Below, in pieces: positions 24,507 through 36,996 of a DNA stretch of 64,000 nt (position 1 is its first letter; each line of letters opens with the position of its first letter). Location: NCBI RefSeq assembly GCF_037975245.1, contig NC_092580.1, positions 25,652,501-25,716,500 on the forward strand, given 5' to 3'. Origin of the DNA: Apostichopus japonicus (taxonomy: Eukaryota > Echinodermata > Holothuroidea > Aspidochirotida > Stichopodidae). The notes under the pieces are model-generated. The model had not been told where the DNA came from and ran no database searches. It saw only the letters and a list, made by a program, of their open reading frames with translations. Both the position numbers and the translations under genes were made by a program.

Positions 24507-24599
24507 GGCTTTTCCTGGCTACCTGAGGCAGGAATAAAGCTTGGATATCCAGGGAAAACCGGGGTTTTCTTGACTCTTGCTTAAAAGCCAGGAATTATT
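24507..24599 (+). repeat. Right subterminal repeat region
   Basis: Starts as a partial fourth 104-bp unit (ggcttttcctggct) and continues with ccagggaaaaccgg and aaaagccagg. Much of it is the reverse complement of the motif that dominates the left end. Confidence 0.75.
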
Positions 24600-24609
24600 T
24601 TCGTCTGGG
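24600..24609 (-). repeat. Terminal inverted repeat, right
   Basis: ttcgtctggg, exact reverse complement of the left end. Confidence 0.8.
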
Positions 24610-24611
24610 CC
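24610..24611 (+). other. Probable target-site duplication, right
   Basis: First two of the four C that restart the satellite. Together with the left CC they account for the two extra bases relative to the empty site in M64. Confidence 0.6.
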
Positions 24612-24905
24612 CCACCCCTCATTCCCACTCAACTAGTGGAATGACATCAAAACATTATTTATACATAATATCACATTATTAGGGCGTTATGAGGGTCTGA
24701 CCCTGTATACGGTACCTGATTCCATAGTAACCCACACCACTTGCCCCATGCAATGATCTAGATAGAGTGATAGTGTACAAACTGTAATTTTCAGGACATA
24801 TCAAACTTTACGTAGCAGGTAGAAAAGCAAATAGACGACCAATAGGGCAGCCAAGTCAATTGGACACCCCCACCCCTCCCCTACCCTCCATCCCATTCAA
24901 CAAGG
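24610..24905 (+). repeat. Monomer M28, 3' part
   Basis: Resumes at ccccacccctcattccc with an e2 end, as expected for a caaaagc unit, so no satellite sequence was lost at the junction. Confidence 0.97.
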
Positions 24906-25712
24906 ATGAATACACATAAAATCCTATGCTTTCAAATATTTGATCCTAATGATAGCTCTAACCTACATATAGCTGCTTTTCCAGTTTCCCCCTTCAGCAA
25001 TCCCCCCCCCCCTTTTTGCCCAACATTATGGTTCCACATATGGGTGGAGCCTGTAAAAGTTGGACAAGATCATTTTCTACACTGATGTATTTGAGATTAA
25101 GCAGTTCATCAATTTGGAATGACATCAAAACTTTGAAATGGTGAAAATAAGATGGTCAAAAATTAATATTAGAATGTTCATTAAATTCTCACACACATTA
25201 TGGGGACCCTAATAGTTGGAAAAAAAAAACCTTCTACTTTACATTTAATATACATCACCTTAATCTATGCTGTTGGAAATGGTAAAAAAAATCTTTCTCA
25301 AACAATAGGAGAAAGCCATAACAGTGTACATCCCTATTTTCTCTATGATATATCAAATTGTATGAATACAGCACATGCAACAGCATATATATTCTGATTA
25401 GGGCTTTCCAATCATCCCCACCCCTCATTCCCACTCAACTAGTGAAATGACATCAAAACATTATTTATACATAATATCACATTATTAGGGCGTTATGGAG
25501 GTCTGACCCTGTATACGGTACCTGATTCCATAGTAACCCACACCACTTGCCACATGCAATGATCTAGATAGAGTGATAGTGTACAAACTGTAATTTTCAG
25601 GACATATCAAACTTTACGTAGCAGGTAGAAAAGCAAATAGACGACCAATAGGGCAGCCAAGTCAATTGGACACCCCCCACCCCTCCCCGACCCTCCATCC
25701 CATTCAACAAGG
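24906..25712 (+). repeat. Monomer M29, T class
   Basis: Standard T unit; counterpart of M65. Confidence 0.97.
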
Positions 25713-26517
25713 ATGAATACACATAAAATCCTATGCTTTCAAATATTTGATCCTAATGATAGCTCTAACCTACATATAGCTGCTTTCCCAGTTTCCCCCA
25801 CCAGCAACCCCCCCCCCTCCCTTTTGCCCAACATTATGGTTCCACATATGGGTGGAGCCTGTAAAAGTTGGACAAGATCATTTTCTACACTGATGCATTT
25901 GAGATTAAGCAGTTCATCAATTTGGAATGACATCAAAACTTTGAAACGGTGAAAATAAGATGGTCAAAAATTAATATTAGACTGTTCAGTAATTCTCACA
26001 CACATTATGGGGACCCTAATAGTTGAAAAAAAAAACCTTTGACATTACATCTAATATACATCACCTTAATCTATGCTGTTGGAAATGGTAAAAAAATCTT
26101 TCTTAAACAATAGGAGAAAGCCATAACAGTGTACATCCCTATTTTCTCTATAATATATCAAATTGTATGAATACAGCACATGCAACAGCATATATATTCT
26201 GATTAGGGCTTTCCAATCATCCCCACCCCTCATTCCCACTCAACTAGTGGAATGACATCAAAACATTATTTATACATAATATCACATTATTATTGCGTTA
26301 TGAGGGTCTGACCCTGTATACGGTACCTGATTCCATAGTAACCCACACCACTTGCCCCATGCAATGATCTAGATAGAGTGATAGTGTACAAACTGTAATT
26401 TTCAGGACATATCAAACTTTACGTAGCAGGTAGAAAAGCAAATAGACGACCAATAGGGCAGCCAAGTCAATTGGACACCCCCCACCCCTCCCCTACCCTC
26501 CATCCCATTCAACAAGG
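25713..26517 (+). repeat. Monomer M30, A / ttcagt / e2
   Basis: Has the ctttctt arm change, as M15, M38 and M66. Private attattattgcg in place of attattagggcg. Last unit of the 13-unit block. Confidence 0.97.
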
Positions 26518-27321
26518 ATGAATACACATAAAATCCTATGCTTTCAAATATTTGATCCTAATGATAGCTGTAACCTACATATAGCTGCTTTCCCAGTTTC
26601 CCCCTTCAGCAATCCCCCCCCCCTTTTGCCCAACATTATGGTTCCACATATGGGTGGAGCCTGTAAAAGTTGGACAAGATCATTTTCTACACTGATGCAT
26701 TTGAGATTAAGCAGTTCATCAATTTGGAATGACATCAAAACTTTGAAACGGTGAAAATAAGATGGTCAAAAATTAATATTAGAATGTTCATTAAATTCTC
26801 ACACACATTATGGGGACCCTAATAGTTGGAAAAAAAAACCTTCTACTTTACATTTAATATACATCACCTTAATCTATGCTGTTGGAAATGGTAAAAAAAA
26901 TCTTTCTCAAACAATAGGAGAAAGCCATAACAGTGTACATCCCTATTTTCTCTATGATATATCAAATTGTATGAATACAGCACATGCAACAGCATATATA
27001 TTCTGATTAGGGCTTTCCAATCATCCCCACCCCTCATTCCCACTCAACTAGTGAAATGACATCAAAACATTATTTATACATAATATCACATTATTAGGGC
27101 GTTATGGAGGTCTGACCCTGTATACGGTACCTGATTCCATAGTAACCCACACCACTTGCCACATGCAGTGATCTAGATAGAGTGATAGTGTACAAACTGT
27201 AATTTTCAGGACATATCAAACTTTACGTAGCAGGTAGAAAAGCAAATAGACGACCAATAGGGCAGCCAAGTCAATTGGACACCCCCCACCCCTCCCCGAC
27301 CCTCCATCCCATTCAACAAGG
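26518..27321 (+). repeat. Monomer M31, chimeric F / ctacttt
   Basis: The 5' part has gctgtaacc like M16, M39 and M67, but from agaatgttc onward it follows the ctacttt type and ends e1 with gcagtgatc, like M8. The switch lies between about 26580 and 26780. Confidence 0.97.
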
Positions 27322-28125
27322 ATGAATACACATAAAATCCTATGCTTTCAAATATTTGATCCTAATGATAGCTCTAACCTACATATAGCTGCTTTCCCAG
27401 TTTCCCCCTTCAGCAATCCCCCCCCCCTTTTGCCCAACATTATGGTTCCACATATGGGTGGAGCCTGTAAAAGTTGGACAAGATCATTTTCTACACTGAT
27501 GCATTTGAGATTAAGCAGTTCATCAATTTGGAATGACATCAAAACTTTGAAACGGTGAAAATAAGATGGTCAAAAATTAATATTAGACTGTTCATTAAAT
27601 TCTCACACACATTATGGGGACCCTAATAGTTGGAAAAAAAAACCTTCTACTTTACATTTAATATACATCACCTTAATCTATGCTGTTGGAAATGGTAAAA
27701 AAAATCTTTCTCAAACAATAGGAGAAAGCCATAACAGTGTACATCCCTATTTTCTCTATGATATATCAAATTGTATGAATACAGCACATGCAACAGCATA
27801 TATATTCTGATTAGGGCTTTCCAATCATCCCCACCCCTCATTCCCACTCAACTAGTGAAATGACATCAAAACATTATTTATACATAATATCACATTATTA
27901 GGGCGTTATGGAGGTCTGACCCTGTATACGGTACCTGATTCCATAGTAACCCACACCACTTGCCACATGCAATGATCTAGATAGAGTGATAGTGTACAAA
28001 CTGTAATTTTCAGGACATATCAAACTTTACGTAGCAGGTAGAAAAGCAAATAGACGACCAATAGGGCAGCCAAGCCAATTGGACACCCCCCACCCCTCCC
28101 CGACCCTCCATCCCATTCAACAAGG
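27322..28125 (+). repeat. Monomer M32, F / ctacttt / e1
   Basis: Combines agactgttc with ttaaattc, which are otherwise in separate classes. Private aagccaattgg. Confidence 0.97.
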
Positions 28126-28931
28126 ATGAATACACATAAAATCCTATGCTTTCAAATATTTGATCCTAATGATAGCTCTAACCTACATATAGCTGCTTTC
28201 CCAGTTTCCCCCTTCAGCAATCCCCCCCCCCCCCCTTTTGCCCAACATTATGGTTCCACATATGGGTGGAGCCTGTAAAAGTTGGACAAGATCATTTTCT
28301 ACACTGATGCATTTGAGATTAAGCAGTTCATCAATTTGGAATGACATCAAAACTTTGAAACGGTGAAAATAAGATGGTCAAAAATTAATATTAGACTGTT
28401 CATTAATTCTCACACACATTGGGACCCTAATAGTTGAAAAAAAAAACCCCTTTGACATTACATCTAATATACATCACCTTAATCTATGCTGTTGGAAATG
28501 GTAAAAAAAATCTTTCTCAAACAATAGGAGAAAGCCATAACAGTGTACATCCCTATTTTCTCTATAATATATCAAATTGTATGAATACAGCACATGCAAC
28601 AGCATATATATTCTGATTAGGGCTTTCCAATCATCCCCACCCCTCATTCCCACTCAACTAGTGAAATGACATCAAAACATTATTTATACATAATATCACA
28701 TTATTAGGGCGTTATGGAGGTCTGACCCTGTATACGGTACCTGATTCAATAGTAACCCACATCACTTGCCACATGCAATGATCTAGATAGAGTGATAGTG
28801 TACAAACTGTAATTTTCAGGACATATCAAACTTTACGTAGCAGGTAGAAAAGCAAATAGACGACCAATAGGGCAGCCAAGTCAATTGGACACCCCCCACC
28901 CCTCCCCTACCCTCCATCCCATTCAACAAGG
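28126..28931 (+). repeat. Monomer M33, F / cccctttgac / cacatcac
   Basis: attggg form with four C before tttgac as in M9. Private gattcaatag. Confidence 0.97.
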
Positions 28932-29740
28932 ATGAATACACATAAAATCCTATGCTTTCAAATATTTGATCCTAATGATAGCTGTAACCTACATATAGCT
29001 GCTTTCCCAGTTTCCCCCTCCAGCAATCCCCCCCCCCCTCCCTTTTGCCCAACATTATGGTTCCACATATGGGTGGAGCCTGTAAAAGTTGGACAAGATC
29101 ATTTTCTACACTGATGCATTTGAGATTAAGCAGTTCATCAATTTGGAATGACATCAAAACTTTGAAACGGTGAAAATAAGATGGTCAAAAATTAATATTA
29201 GACTGTTCATTAATTCTCACACACATTATGGGGACCCTAAATAGTTGAAAAAAAAAACCGTTGACATTACATTTAATATACATCACCTTAATCTATGCTG
29301 TTGGAAATGGTAAAAAAAATCTTTCTCAAACAATAGGAGAAAGCCATAACAGTGTACATCCCTATTTTCTCTATGATATATCAAATTGTATGAATACAGC
29401 ACATGCAACAGCATATATATTCTGATTAGGGCTTTCCAATCATCCCCACCCCTCATTCCCACTCAACTAGTGAAATGACATCAAAACATTATTTATACAT
29501 AATATCACATTATTAGGGCGTTATGGAGGTCTGACCCTGTATACGGTACCTGATTCCATAGTAACCCACACCACTTGCCACATGCAATGATCTAGATAGA
29601 GTGATAGTGTACAAACTGTAATTTTCAGGACATATCAAACTTTACGTAGCAGGTAGAAAAGCAAATAGACGACCAATAGGGCAGCCAAGTCAATTGGACA
29701 CCCCCCACCCCTCCCCGACCCTCCATCCCATTCAACAAGG
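28932..29740 (+). repeat. Monomer M34, S / ccgttgac / e1
   Basis: S unit that also carries gctgtaacc, otherwise seen only in F units, so a likely recombinant. Confidence 0.97.
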
Positions 29741-30544
29741 ATGAATACACATAAAATCCTATGCTTTCAAATATTTGATCCTAATGATAGCTCTAACCTA
29801 CATATAGCTGCTTTCCCAGTTTCCCCCTCCAGCAACCCCCCCCCCCTCCCTTTTGCCCAACATTATGGTTCCACATATGGGTGGAGCCTGTAAAAGTTGG
29901 ACAAGATCATTTTCTACACTGATGCATTTGAGATTAAGCAGTTCATCAATTTGGAATGACATCAAAACTTTGAAACGGTGAAAATAAGATGGTCAAAAAT
30001 TAATATTAGACTGTTCAGTAATTCTCACACACATTGGGACCCTAAAAGTTGAAAAAAAAAAACCTTTGACATTACATTTAATATACATCACCTTAATCTA
30101 TGCTGTTGGAAATGGTAAAAAAAATCTTTCTCAAACAATAGGAGAAAGCCATAACAGTGTACATCCCTATTTTCTCTATAATATATCAAATTGTATGAAT
30201 ACAGCACATGCAAAAGCATATATATTCTGATTAAGGCTTTCCAATCATCCCCACCCCTCATTCCCACTCAACTAGTGGAATGACATCAAAACATTATTTA
30301 TACATAATATCACATTATTAGGGCGTTATGGAGGTCTGACCCTGTATACGGTACCTGATTCCATAGTAACCCACACCACTGCCACATGCAATGATCTAGA
30401 TAGAGTGATAGTGTACAAACTGTAATTTTCAGGACATATCAAACTTTACGTAGCAGGTAGAAAAGCAAATAGACGACCAATAGGGCAGCCAAGTCAATTG
30501 GACACCCCCCACCCCTCCCCGACCCTCCATCCCATTCAACAAGG
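29741..30544 (+). repeat. Monomer M35, S / ttcagt
   Basis: Same mixed end as M11 (gtggaatg then ggagg). Private one-base loss in caccactgccac. Confidence 0.97.
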
Positions 30545-31350
30545 ATGAATACACATAAAATCCTATGCTTTCAAATATTTGATCCTAATGATAGCTCTAA
30601 CCTACATATAGCTGCTTTCCCAGTTTCCCCCTTCAGCAATCCCCCCCCCCCGTTTTGCCCAACATTATGGTTCCACATATGGGTGGAGCCTGTAAAAGTT
30701 GGACAAGATCATTTTCTACACTGATGCATTTGAGATTAAGCAGTTCATCAATTTGGAATGACATCAAAACTTTGAAACGGTGAAAATAAGATGGTCAAAA
30801 ATTAATATTAGACTGTTCATTAATTCTCACACACATTATGGGGACCCTAATAGTTGAAAAAAAAAAACCTTTGACATTACATTTAATATACATCACCTTA
30901 ATCTATGCTGTTGGAAATGGTAAAAAAAATCTTTCTCAAACAATAGGAGAAAGCCATAACAGTGTACATCCCTATTTTCTCTATGATATATCAAATTGTA
31001 TGAATACAGCACATGCAACAGCATATATATTCTGATTAGGGCTTTCCAATCATCCCCACCCCTCATTCCCACTCAACTAGTGAAATGACATCAAAACATT
31101 ATTTATACATAATATCACATTATTAGGGCGTTATGGAGGTCTGACCCTGTATACGGTACCTGATTCCATAGTAACCCACACCACTTGCCACATGCAATGA
31201 TCTAGATAGAGTGATAGTGTACAAACTGTAATTTTCAGGACATATCAAACTTTACGTAGCAGGTAGAAAAGCAAATAGACGACCAATAGGGCAGCCAAGT
31301 CAATTGGACACCCCCCACCCCTCCCCGACCCTCCATCCCATTCAACAAGG
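30545..31350 (+). repeat. Monomer M36, F / cctttgac / e1
   Basis: attatgggg with acattt rather than acatct, and gatat. Poly-C ends in a private G (ccgttttg). Confidence 0.97.
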
Positions 31351-32152
31351 ATGAATACACATAAAATCCTATGCTTTCAAATATTTGATCCTAATGATAG
31401 CTCTAACCTACATATAGCTGCTTTCCCAGTTTCCCCCACCAGCAACCCCCCCCCCTCCCTTTTGCCCAACATTATGGTTCCACATATGGGTGGAGCCTGT
31501 AAAAGTTGGACAAGATCATTTTCTACACTGATGCATTTGAGATTAAGCAGTTCATCAATTTGGAATGACATCAAAACTTTGAAACGGTGAAAATAAGATG
31601 GTCAAAAATTAATATTAGACTGTTCATTAATTCTCACACAAATTGGGACCCTAAAAGTTGAAAAAAAAACCTTTGACATTACATTTAATATACATCACCT
31701 TAATCTATGCTGTTGGAAATGGTAAAAAAAATCTTTCTCAAACAATAGGAGAAAGCCATAACAGTGTACATCCCTATTTTCTCTATGATATATCAAATTG
31801 TATGAATACAGCACATGCAACAGCATATATATTCTGATTAGGGCTTTCCAATCATCCCCACCCCTCATTCCCACTCAACTAGTGAAATGACATCAAAACA
31901 TTATTTATACATAATATCACATTATTAGGGCGTTATGGAGGTCTGACCCTGTATACGGTACCTGATTCCATAGTAACCCACACCACTTGCCACATGCAAT
32001 GATCTAGATAGAGTGATAGTGTACAAACTGTAATTTTCAGGACATATCAAACTTTACGTAGCAGGTAGAAAAGCAAATAGACGACCAATAGGGCAGCCAA
32101 GTCAATTGGACACCCCCCACCCCTCCCCTACCCTCCATCCCATTCAACAAGG
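31351..32152 (+). repeat. Monomer M37, A / acaaattggg / e1
   Basis: Counterpart of M14 with the same e1 plus cccctacc combination. Confidence 0.97.
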
Positions 32153-32957
32153 ATGAATAAACATAAAATCCTATGCTTTCAAATATTTGATCCTAATGAT
32201 AGCTCTAACCTACATATAGCTGCTTTCCCAGTTTCCCCCACCAGCAACCCCCCCCCCTCCCTTTTGCCCAACATTATGGTTCCACATATGGGTGGAGCCT
32301 GTAAAAGTTGGACAAGATCATTTTCTACACTGATGCATTTGAGATTAAGCAGTTCATCAATTTGGAATGACATCAAAACTTTGAAACGGTGAAAATAAGA
32401 TGGTCAAAAATTAATATTAGACTGTTCAGTAATTCTCACACACATTATGGGGACCCTAATAGTTGAAAAAAAAAACCTTTGACATTACATCTAATATACA
32501 TCACCTTAATCTATGCTGTTGGAAATGGTAAAAAAATCTTTCTTAAACAATAGGAGAAAGCCATAACAGTGTACATCCCTATTTTCTCTATAATATATCA
32601 AATTGTATGAATACAGCACATGCAACAGCATATATATTCTGATTAGGGCTTTCCAATCATCCCCACCCCTCATTCCCACTCAACTAGTGGAATGACATCA
32701 AAACATTATTTATACATAATATCACATTATTAGGGCGTTATGAGGGTCTGACCCTGTATACGGTACCTGATTCCATAGTAACCCACACCACTTGCCCCAT
32801 GCAATGATCTAGATAGAGTGATAGTGTACAAACTGTAATTTTCAGGACATATCAAACTTTACGTAGCAGGTAGAAAAGCAAATAGACGACCAATAGGGCA
32901 GCCAAGTCAATTGGACACCCCCCACCCCTCCCCTACCCTCCATCCCATTCAACAAGG
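32153..32957 (+). repeat. Monomer M38, A / ttcagt / e2
   Basis: Shares gaataaacat with M15. It also starts the eight-unit block repeated from M66, although M66 reads gaatacacat. Confidence 0.97.
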
Positions 32958-33761
32958 ATGAATACACATAAAATCCTATGCTTTCAAATATTTGATCCTA
33001 ATGATAGCTGTAACCTACATATAGCTGCTTTCCCAGTTTCCCCCTTCAGCAATCCCCCCCCCCCCTTTTGCCCAACATTATGGTTCCACATATGGGTGGA
33101 GCCTGTAAAAGTTGGACAAGATCATTTTCTACACTGATGCATTTGAGATTAAGCAGTTCATCAATTTGGAATGACATCAAAACTTTGAAACGGTGAAAAT
33201 AAGATGGTCAAAAATTAATATTAGACTGTTCATTAATTCTCACACACAGGGACCCTAATAGTTAAAAAAAAAAAAAAACCCTTTGACATTACATTTAATA
33301 TACATCACCTTAATCTATGCTGTTGGAAATGGTAAAAAAAATCTTTCTCAAACAATAGGAGAAAGCCATAACAGTGTACATCCCTATTTTCTCTATAATA
33401 TATCAATTTGTATGAATACAGCACATGCAACAGCATATATATTCTGATTAGGGCTTTCCAATCATCCCCACCCCTCATTCCGACACAACTAGTGGAATGA
33501 CATCAAAACATTATTTATACATAATATCACATTATTAGGGCGTTATGAGGGTCTGACCCTGTATACGGTACCTGATTCCATAGTAACCCACACCACTTGC
33601 CCCATGCAATGATCTAGATAGAGTGATAGTGTACAAACTGTAATTTTTAGGACATATCAAACTTTACGTAGCAGGTAGAAAAGCAAATAGACGACCAATA
33701 GGGCAGCCAAGTCAATTGGACACCCCCACCCCTCCCCTACCCTCCCTCCCATTCAACAAGA
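32958..33761 (+). repeat. Monomer M39, F / cacacaggg / e2
   Basis: Same marker set as M16 and M67. Private tcaatttgtatg. Confidence 0.97.
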
Positions 33762-34570
33762 ATGAATACACATAAAATCCTATGCTTTCAAATATTTGAT
33801 CCTAATGATAGCTCTAACCTACATATAGCTGCTTTTCCAGTTTCCCCCTTCAGCAATCCCCCCCCCCCCCTTTTTGCCCAACATTATGGTTCCACATATG
33901 GGTGGAGCCTGTAAAAGTTGGACAAGATCATTTTCTACACTGATGTATTTGAGATTAAGCAGTTCATCAATTTGGAATGACATCAAAACTTTGAAACGGT
34001 GAAAATAAGATGGTCAAAAATTAATATTAGAATGTTCATTAAATTCTCACACACATTATGGGGACCCTAATAGTTGGAAAAAAAAAACCTTCTACTTTAC
34101 ATTTAATATACATCACCTTAATCTATGCTGTTGGAAATGGTAAAAAAAATCTTTCTCAAACAATAGGAGAAAGCCATAACAGTGTACATCCCTATTTTCT
34201 CTATGATATATCAAATTGTATGAATACAGCACATGCAACAGCATATATATTCTGATTAGGGCTTTCCAATCATCCCCACCCCTCATTCCCACTCAACTAG
34301 TGAAATGACATCAAAACATTATTTATACATAATATCACATTATTAGGGCGTTATGGAGGTCTGACCCTGTATACGGTACCTGATTCCATAGTAACCCACA
34401 CCACTTGCCACATGCAATGATCTAGATAGAGTGATAGTGTACAAACTGTAATTTTCAGGACATATCAAACTTTACGTAGCAGGTAGAAAAGCAAATAGAC
34501 GACCAATAGGGCAGCCAAGTCAATTGGACACCCCCCACCCCTCCCCGACCCTCCATCCCATTCAACAAGG
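33762..34570 (+). repeat. Monomer M40, T class, gaaacgg form
   Basis: Preceded by caagaatg rather than caaggatg, a private change just before the landmark. Same form as M17 and M68. Confidence 0.97.
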
Positions 34571-35383
34571 ATGAATACACATAAAATCCTATGCTTTCAA
34601 ATATTTGATCCTAATGATAGCTCTAACCTACATATAGCTGCTTTCCCAGTTTCCCCCTTCAGCAATCCCCCCCCCCCCCCTTTTGCCCAACATTATGGTT
34701 CCACATATGGGTGGAGCCTGTAAAAGTTGGACAAGATCATTTTCTACACTGATGCATTTGAGATTAAGCAGTTCATCAATTTGGAATGACATCAAAACTT
34801 TGAAACGGTGAAAATAAGATGGTCAAAAATTAATATTAGAATGTTCATTAAATTCTCACACACATTATGGGGACCCTAATAGTTGGAAAAAAAAAACCTT
34901 CTACTTTACATTTAATATACATCACCTTAATCTATGCTGTTGGAAATGGTAAAAAAAATCTTTCTCAAACAATAGGAGAAAGCCATAACAGTGTACATGC
35001 ATCCCTATTTTCTCTATGATATATCAAATTGTATGAATACAGCACATGCAACAGCATATATATTCTGATTAGGGCTTTCCAATCATCCCCACCCCTCATT
35101 CCCACTCAACTAGTGAAATGACATCAAAACATTATTTATACATAATATCACATTATTAGGGCGTTATGGAGGTCTGACCCTGTATACGGTACCTGATTCC
35201 ATAGTAACCCACACCACTTGCCACATGCAATGATCTAGATAGAGTGATAGTGTACAAACTGTAATTTTCAGGACATATCAAACTTTACGTAGCAGGTAGA
35301 AAAGCAAATAGACGACCAATAGGGCAGCCAAGTCAATTGGACACCCCCCACCCCTCCCCGACTTTCCATCCCATTCAACAAGG
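34571..35383 (+). repeat. Monomer M41, F / ctacttt, 813 bp
   Basis: Has a 4-base insertion giving tacatgcatccc near 34995-35003, shared only with M69. Ends ccccgactttcc, which weakens the quadruplex motif. Confidence 0.97.
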
Positions 35384-36187
35384 ATGAATACACATAAAAT
35401 CCTATGCTTTCAAATATTTGATCCTAATGATAGCTCTAACCTACATATAGCTGCTTTCCCAGTTTCCCCCTTCAGCAATCCCCCCCCCCCCTTTTGCCCA
35501 ACATTATGGTTCCACATATGGGTGGAGCCTGTAAAAGTTGGACAAGATCATTTTCTACACTGATGCATTTGAGATTAAGCAGTTCATCAATTTGGAATGA
35601 CATCAAAACTTTGAAACGGTGAAAATAAGATGGTCAAAAATTAATATTAGACTGTTCATTAATTCTCACACACATTGGGACCCTAATAGTTGAAAAAAAA
35701 AAACCCTTTGACATTACATCTAATATACATCACCTTAATCTATGCTGTTGGAAATGGTAAAAAAAATCTTTCTCAAACAATAGGAGAAAGCCATAACAGT
35801 GTACATCCCTATTTTCTCTATAATATATCAAATTGTATGAATACAGCACATGCAACAGCATATATATTCTGATTAGGGCTTTCCAATCATCCCCACCCCT
35901 CATTCCCACTCAACTAGTGAAATGACATCAAAACATTATTTATACATAATATCACATTATTAGGGCGTTATGGAGGTCTGACCCTGTATACGGTACCTGA
36001 TTCCATAGTAACCCACATCACTTGCCACATGCAATGATCTAGATAGAGTGATAGTGTACAAACTGTAATTTTCAGGACATATCAAACTTTACGTAGCAGG
36101 TAGAAAAGCAAATAGACGACCAATAGGGCAGCAAATTCAATTGGACAACCCCCACCCCTCCCCTACCCTCCATCCCATTCAACAAGG
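35384..36187 (+). repeat. Monomer M42, F / ccctttgac / cacatcac
   Basis: Has gcagcaaattcaattgg near 36130, shared only with M46 and M70. First unit of the duplicated tetramer. Confidence 0.97.
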
Positions 36188-36996
36188 ATGAATACACATA
36201 AAATCCTATGCTTTCAAATATTTGATCCTAATGATAGCTCTAACCTACATATAGCTGCTTTCCCAGTTTCCCCCTCCAGCAATCCCCCCCCCCTCCCTTT
36301 TGCCCAACATTATGGTTCCACATATGGGTGGAGCCTGTAAAAGTTGGACAAGATCATTTTCTACACTGATGCATTTGAGATTAAGCAGTTCATCAATTTG
36401 GAATGACATCAAAACTTTGAAACGGTGAAAATAAGATGGTCAAAAATTAATATTAGACTGTTCATTAATTCTCACACACATTATGGGGACCCTAAATAGT
36501 TGAAAAAAAAAAACCGTTGACATTACATTTAATATACATCACCTTAATCTATGATGTTGGAAATGGTAAAAAAAATCTTTCTCAAACAATAGGAGAAAGC
36601 CATAACAGTGTACATCCCTATTTTCTCTATGATATATCAAATTGTATGAATACAGCACATGCAACAGCATATATATTCTGATTAGGGCTTTCCAATCATC
36701 CCCACCCCTCATTCCCACTCAACTAGTGAAATGACATCAAAACATTATTTATACATAATATCACATTATTAGGGCGTTATGGAGGTCTGACCCTGTATAC
36801 GGTACCTGATTCCATAGTAACCCACACCACTTGCCACATGCAATGATCTAGATAGAGTGATAGTGTACAAACTGTAATTTTCAGGACATATCAAACTTTA
36901 CGTAGCAGGTAGAAAAGCAAATAGACGACCAATAGGGCAGCCAAGTCAATTGGACACCCCCCACCCCTCCCCGACCCTCCATCCCATTCAACAAGG
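36188..36996 (+). repeat. Monomer M43, S / ccgttgac / e1
   Basis: Private ctatgatgttgg. Second unit of the tetramer. Confidence 0.97.

Larger units (their letters stand above)
22294..24609. mobile_element. Non-autonomous TIR transposon-like insertion
   Basis: A 2316-bp non-satellite block that interrupts monomer M28. It begins cccagacgaa and ends ttcgtctggg, a perfect 10-bp terminal inverted repeat. Both ends carry repeated ccaggaaaagcc-like motifs, in opposite orientation at the two ends, as subterminal transposase-binding sites often are. Inside are a 470-bp tandem duplication and a 3 x 104-bp tandem array. The longest open frame is under 70 codons and none resembles a transposase, reverse transcriptase or integrase, so any movement would have needed proteins from elsewhere. 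The two-unit difference between occupied (M28) and empty (M64) copies is 2318 bp once A-run length is allowed for, which fits 2316 bp plus a 2-bp duplication. I cannot assign a superfamily. Confidence 0.8.
13721..26517 (+). repeat. 13-unit block, copy with insertion (M18-M30)
   Basis: The unit order matches M54-M66 one for one. Landmark offsets are 31341-31350 bp before the insertion and 29026-29027 bp after it. The rare F/ccgttgac unit (M21, M57) and the tcccc marker (M22, M58) are in register. Exceptions are M26 (tccagc) and some private changes. Confidence 0.9.
31351..34570 (+). repeat. 4-unit block, copy 2 (M37-M40)
   Basis: Same four-unit order with the rare gaataaacat and gaaacgg markers in register with copy 1. 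Confidence 0.9.

Noticed and set aside
22294-24609. Retrotransposon insertion (LTR or LINE)
   Set aside because: No long terminal direct repeats, poly-A tail at a junction, or reverse transcriptase frame is seen. The ends are inverted repeats.
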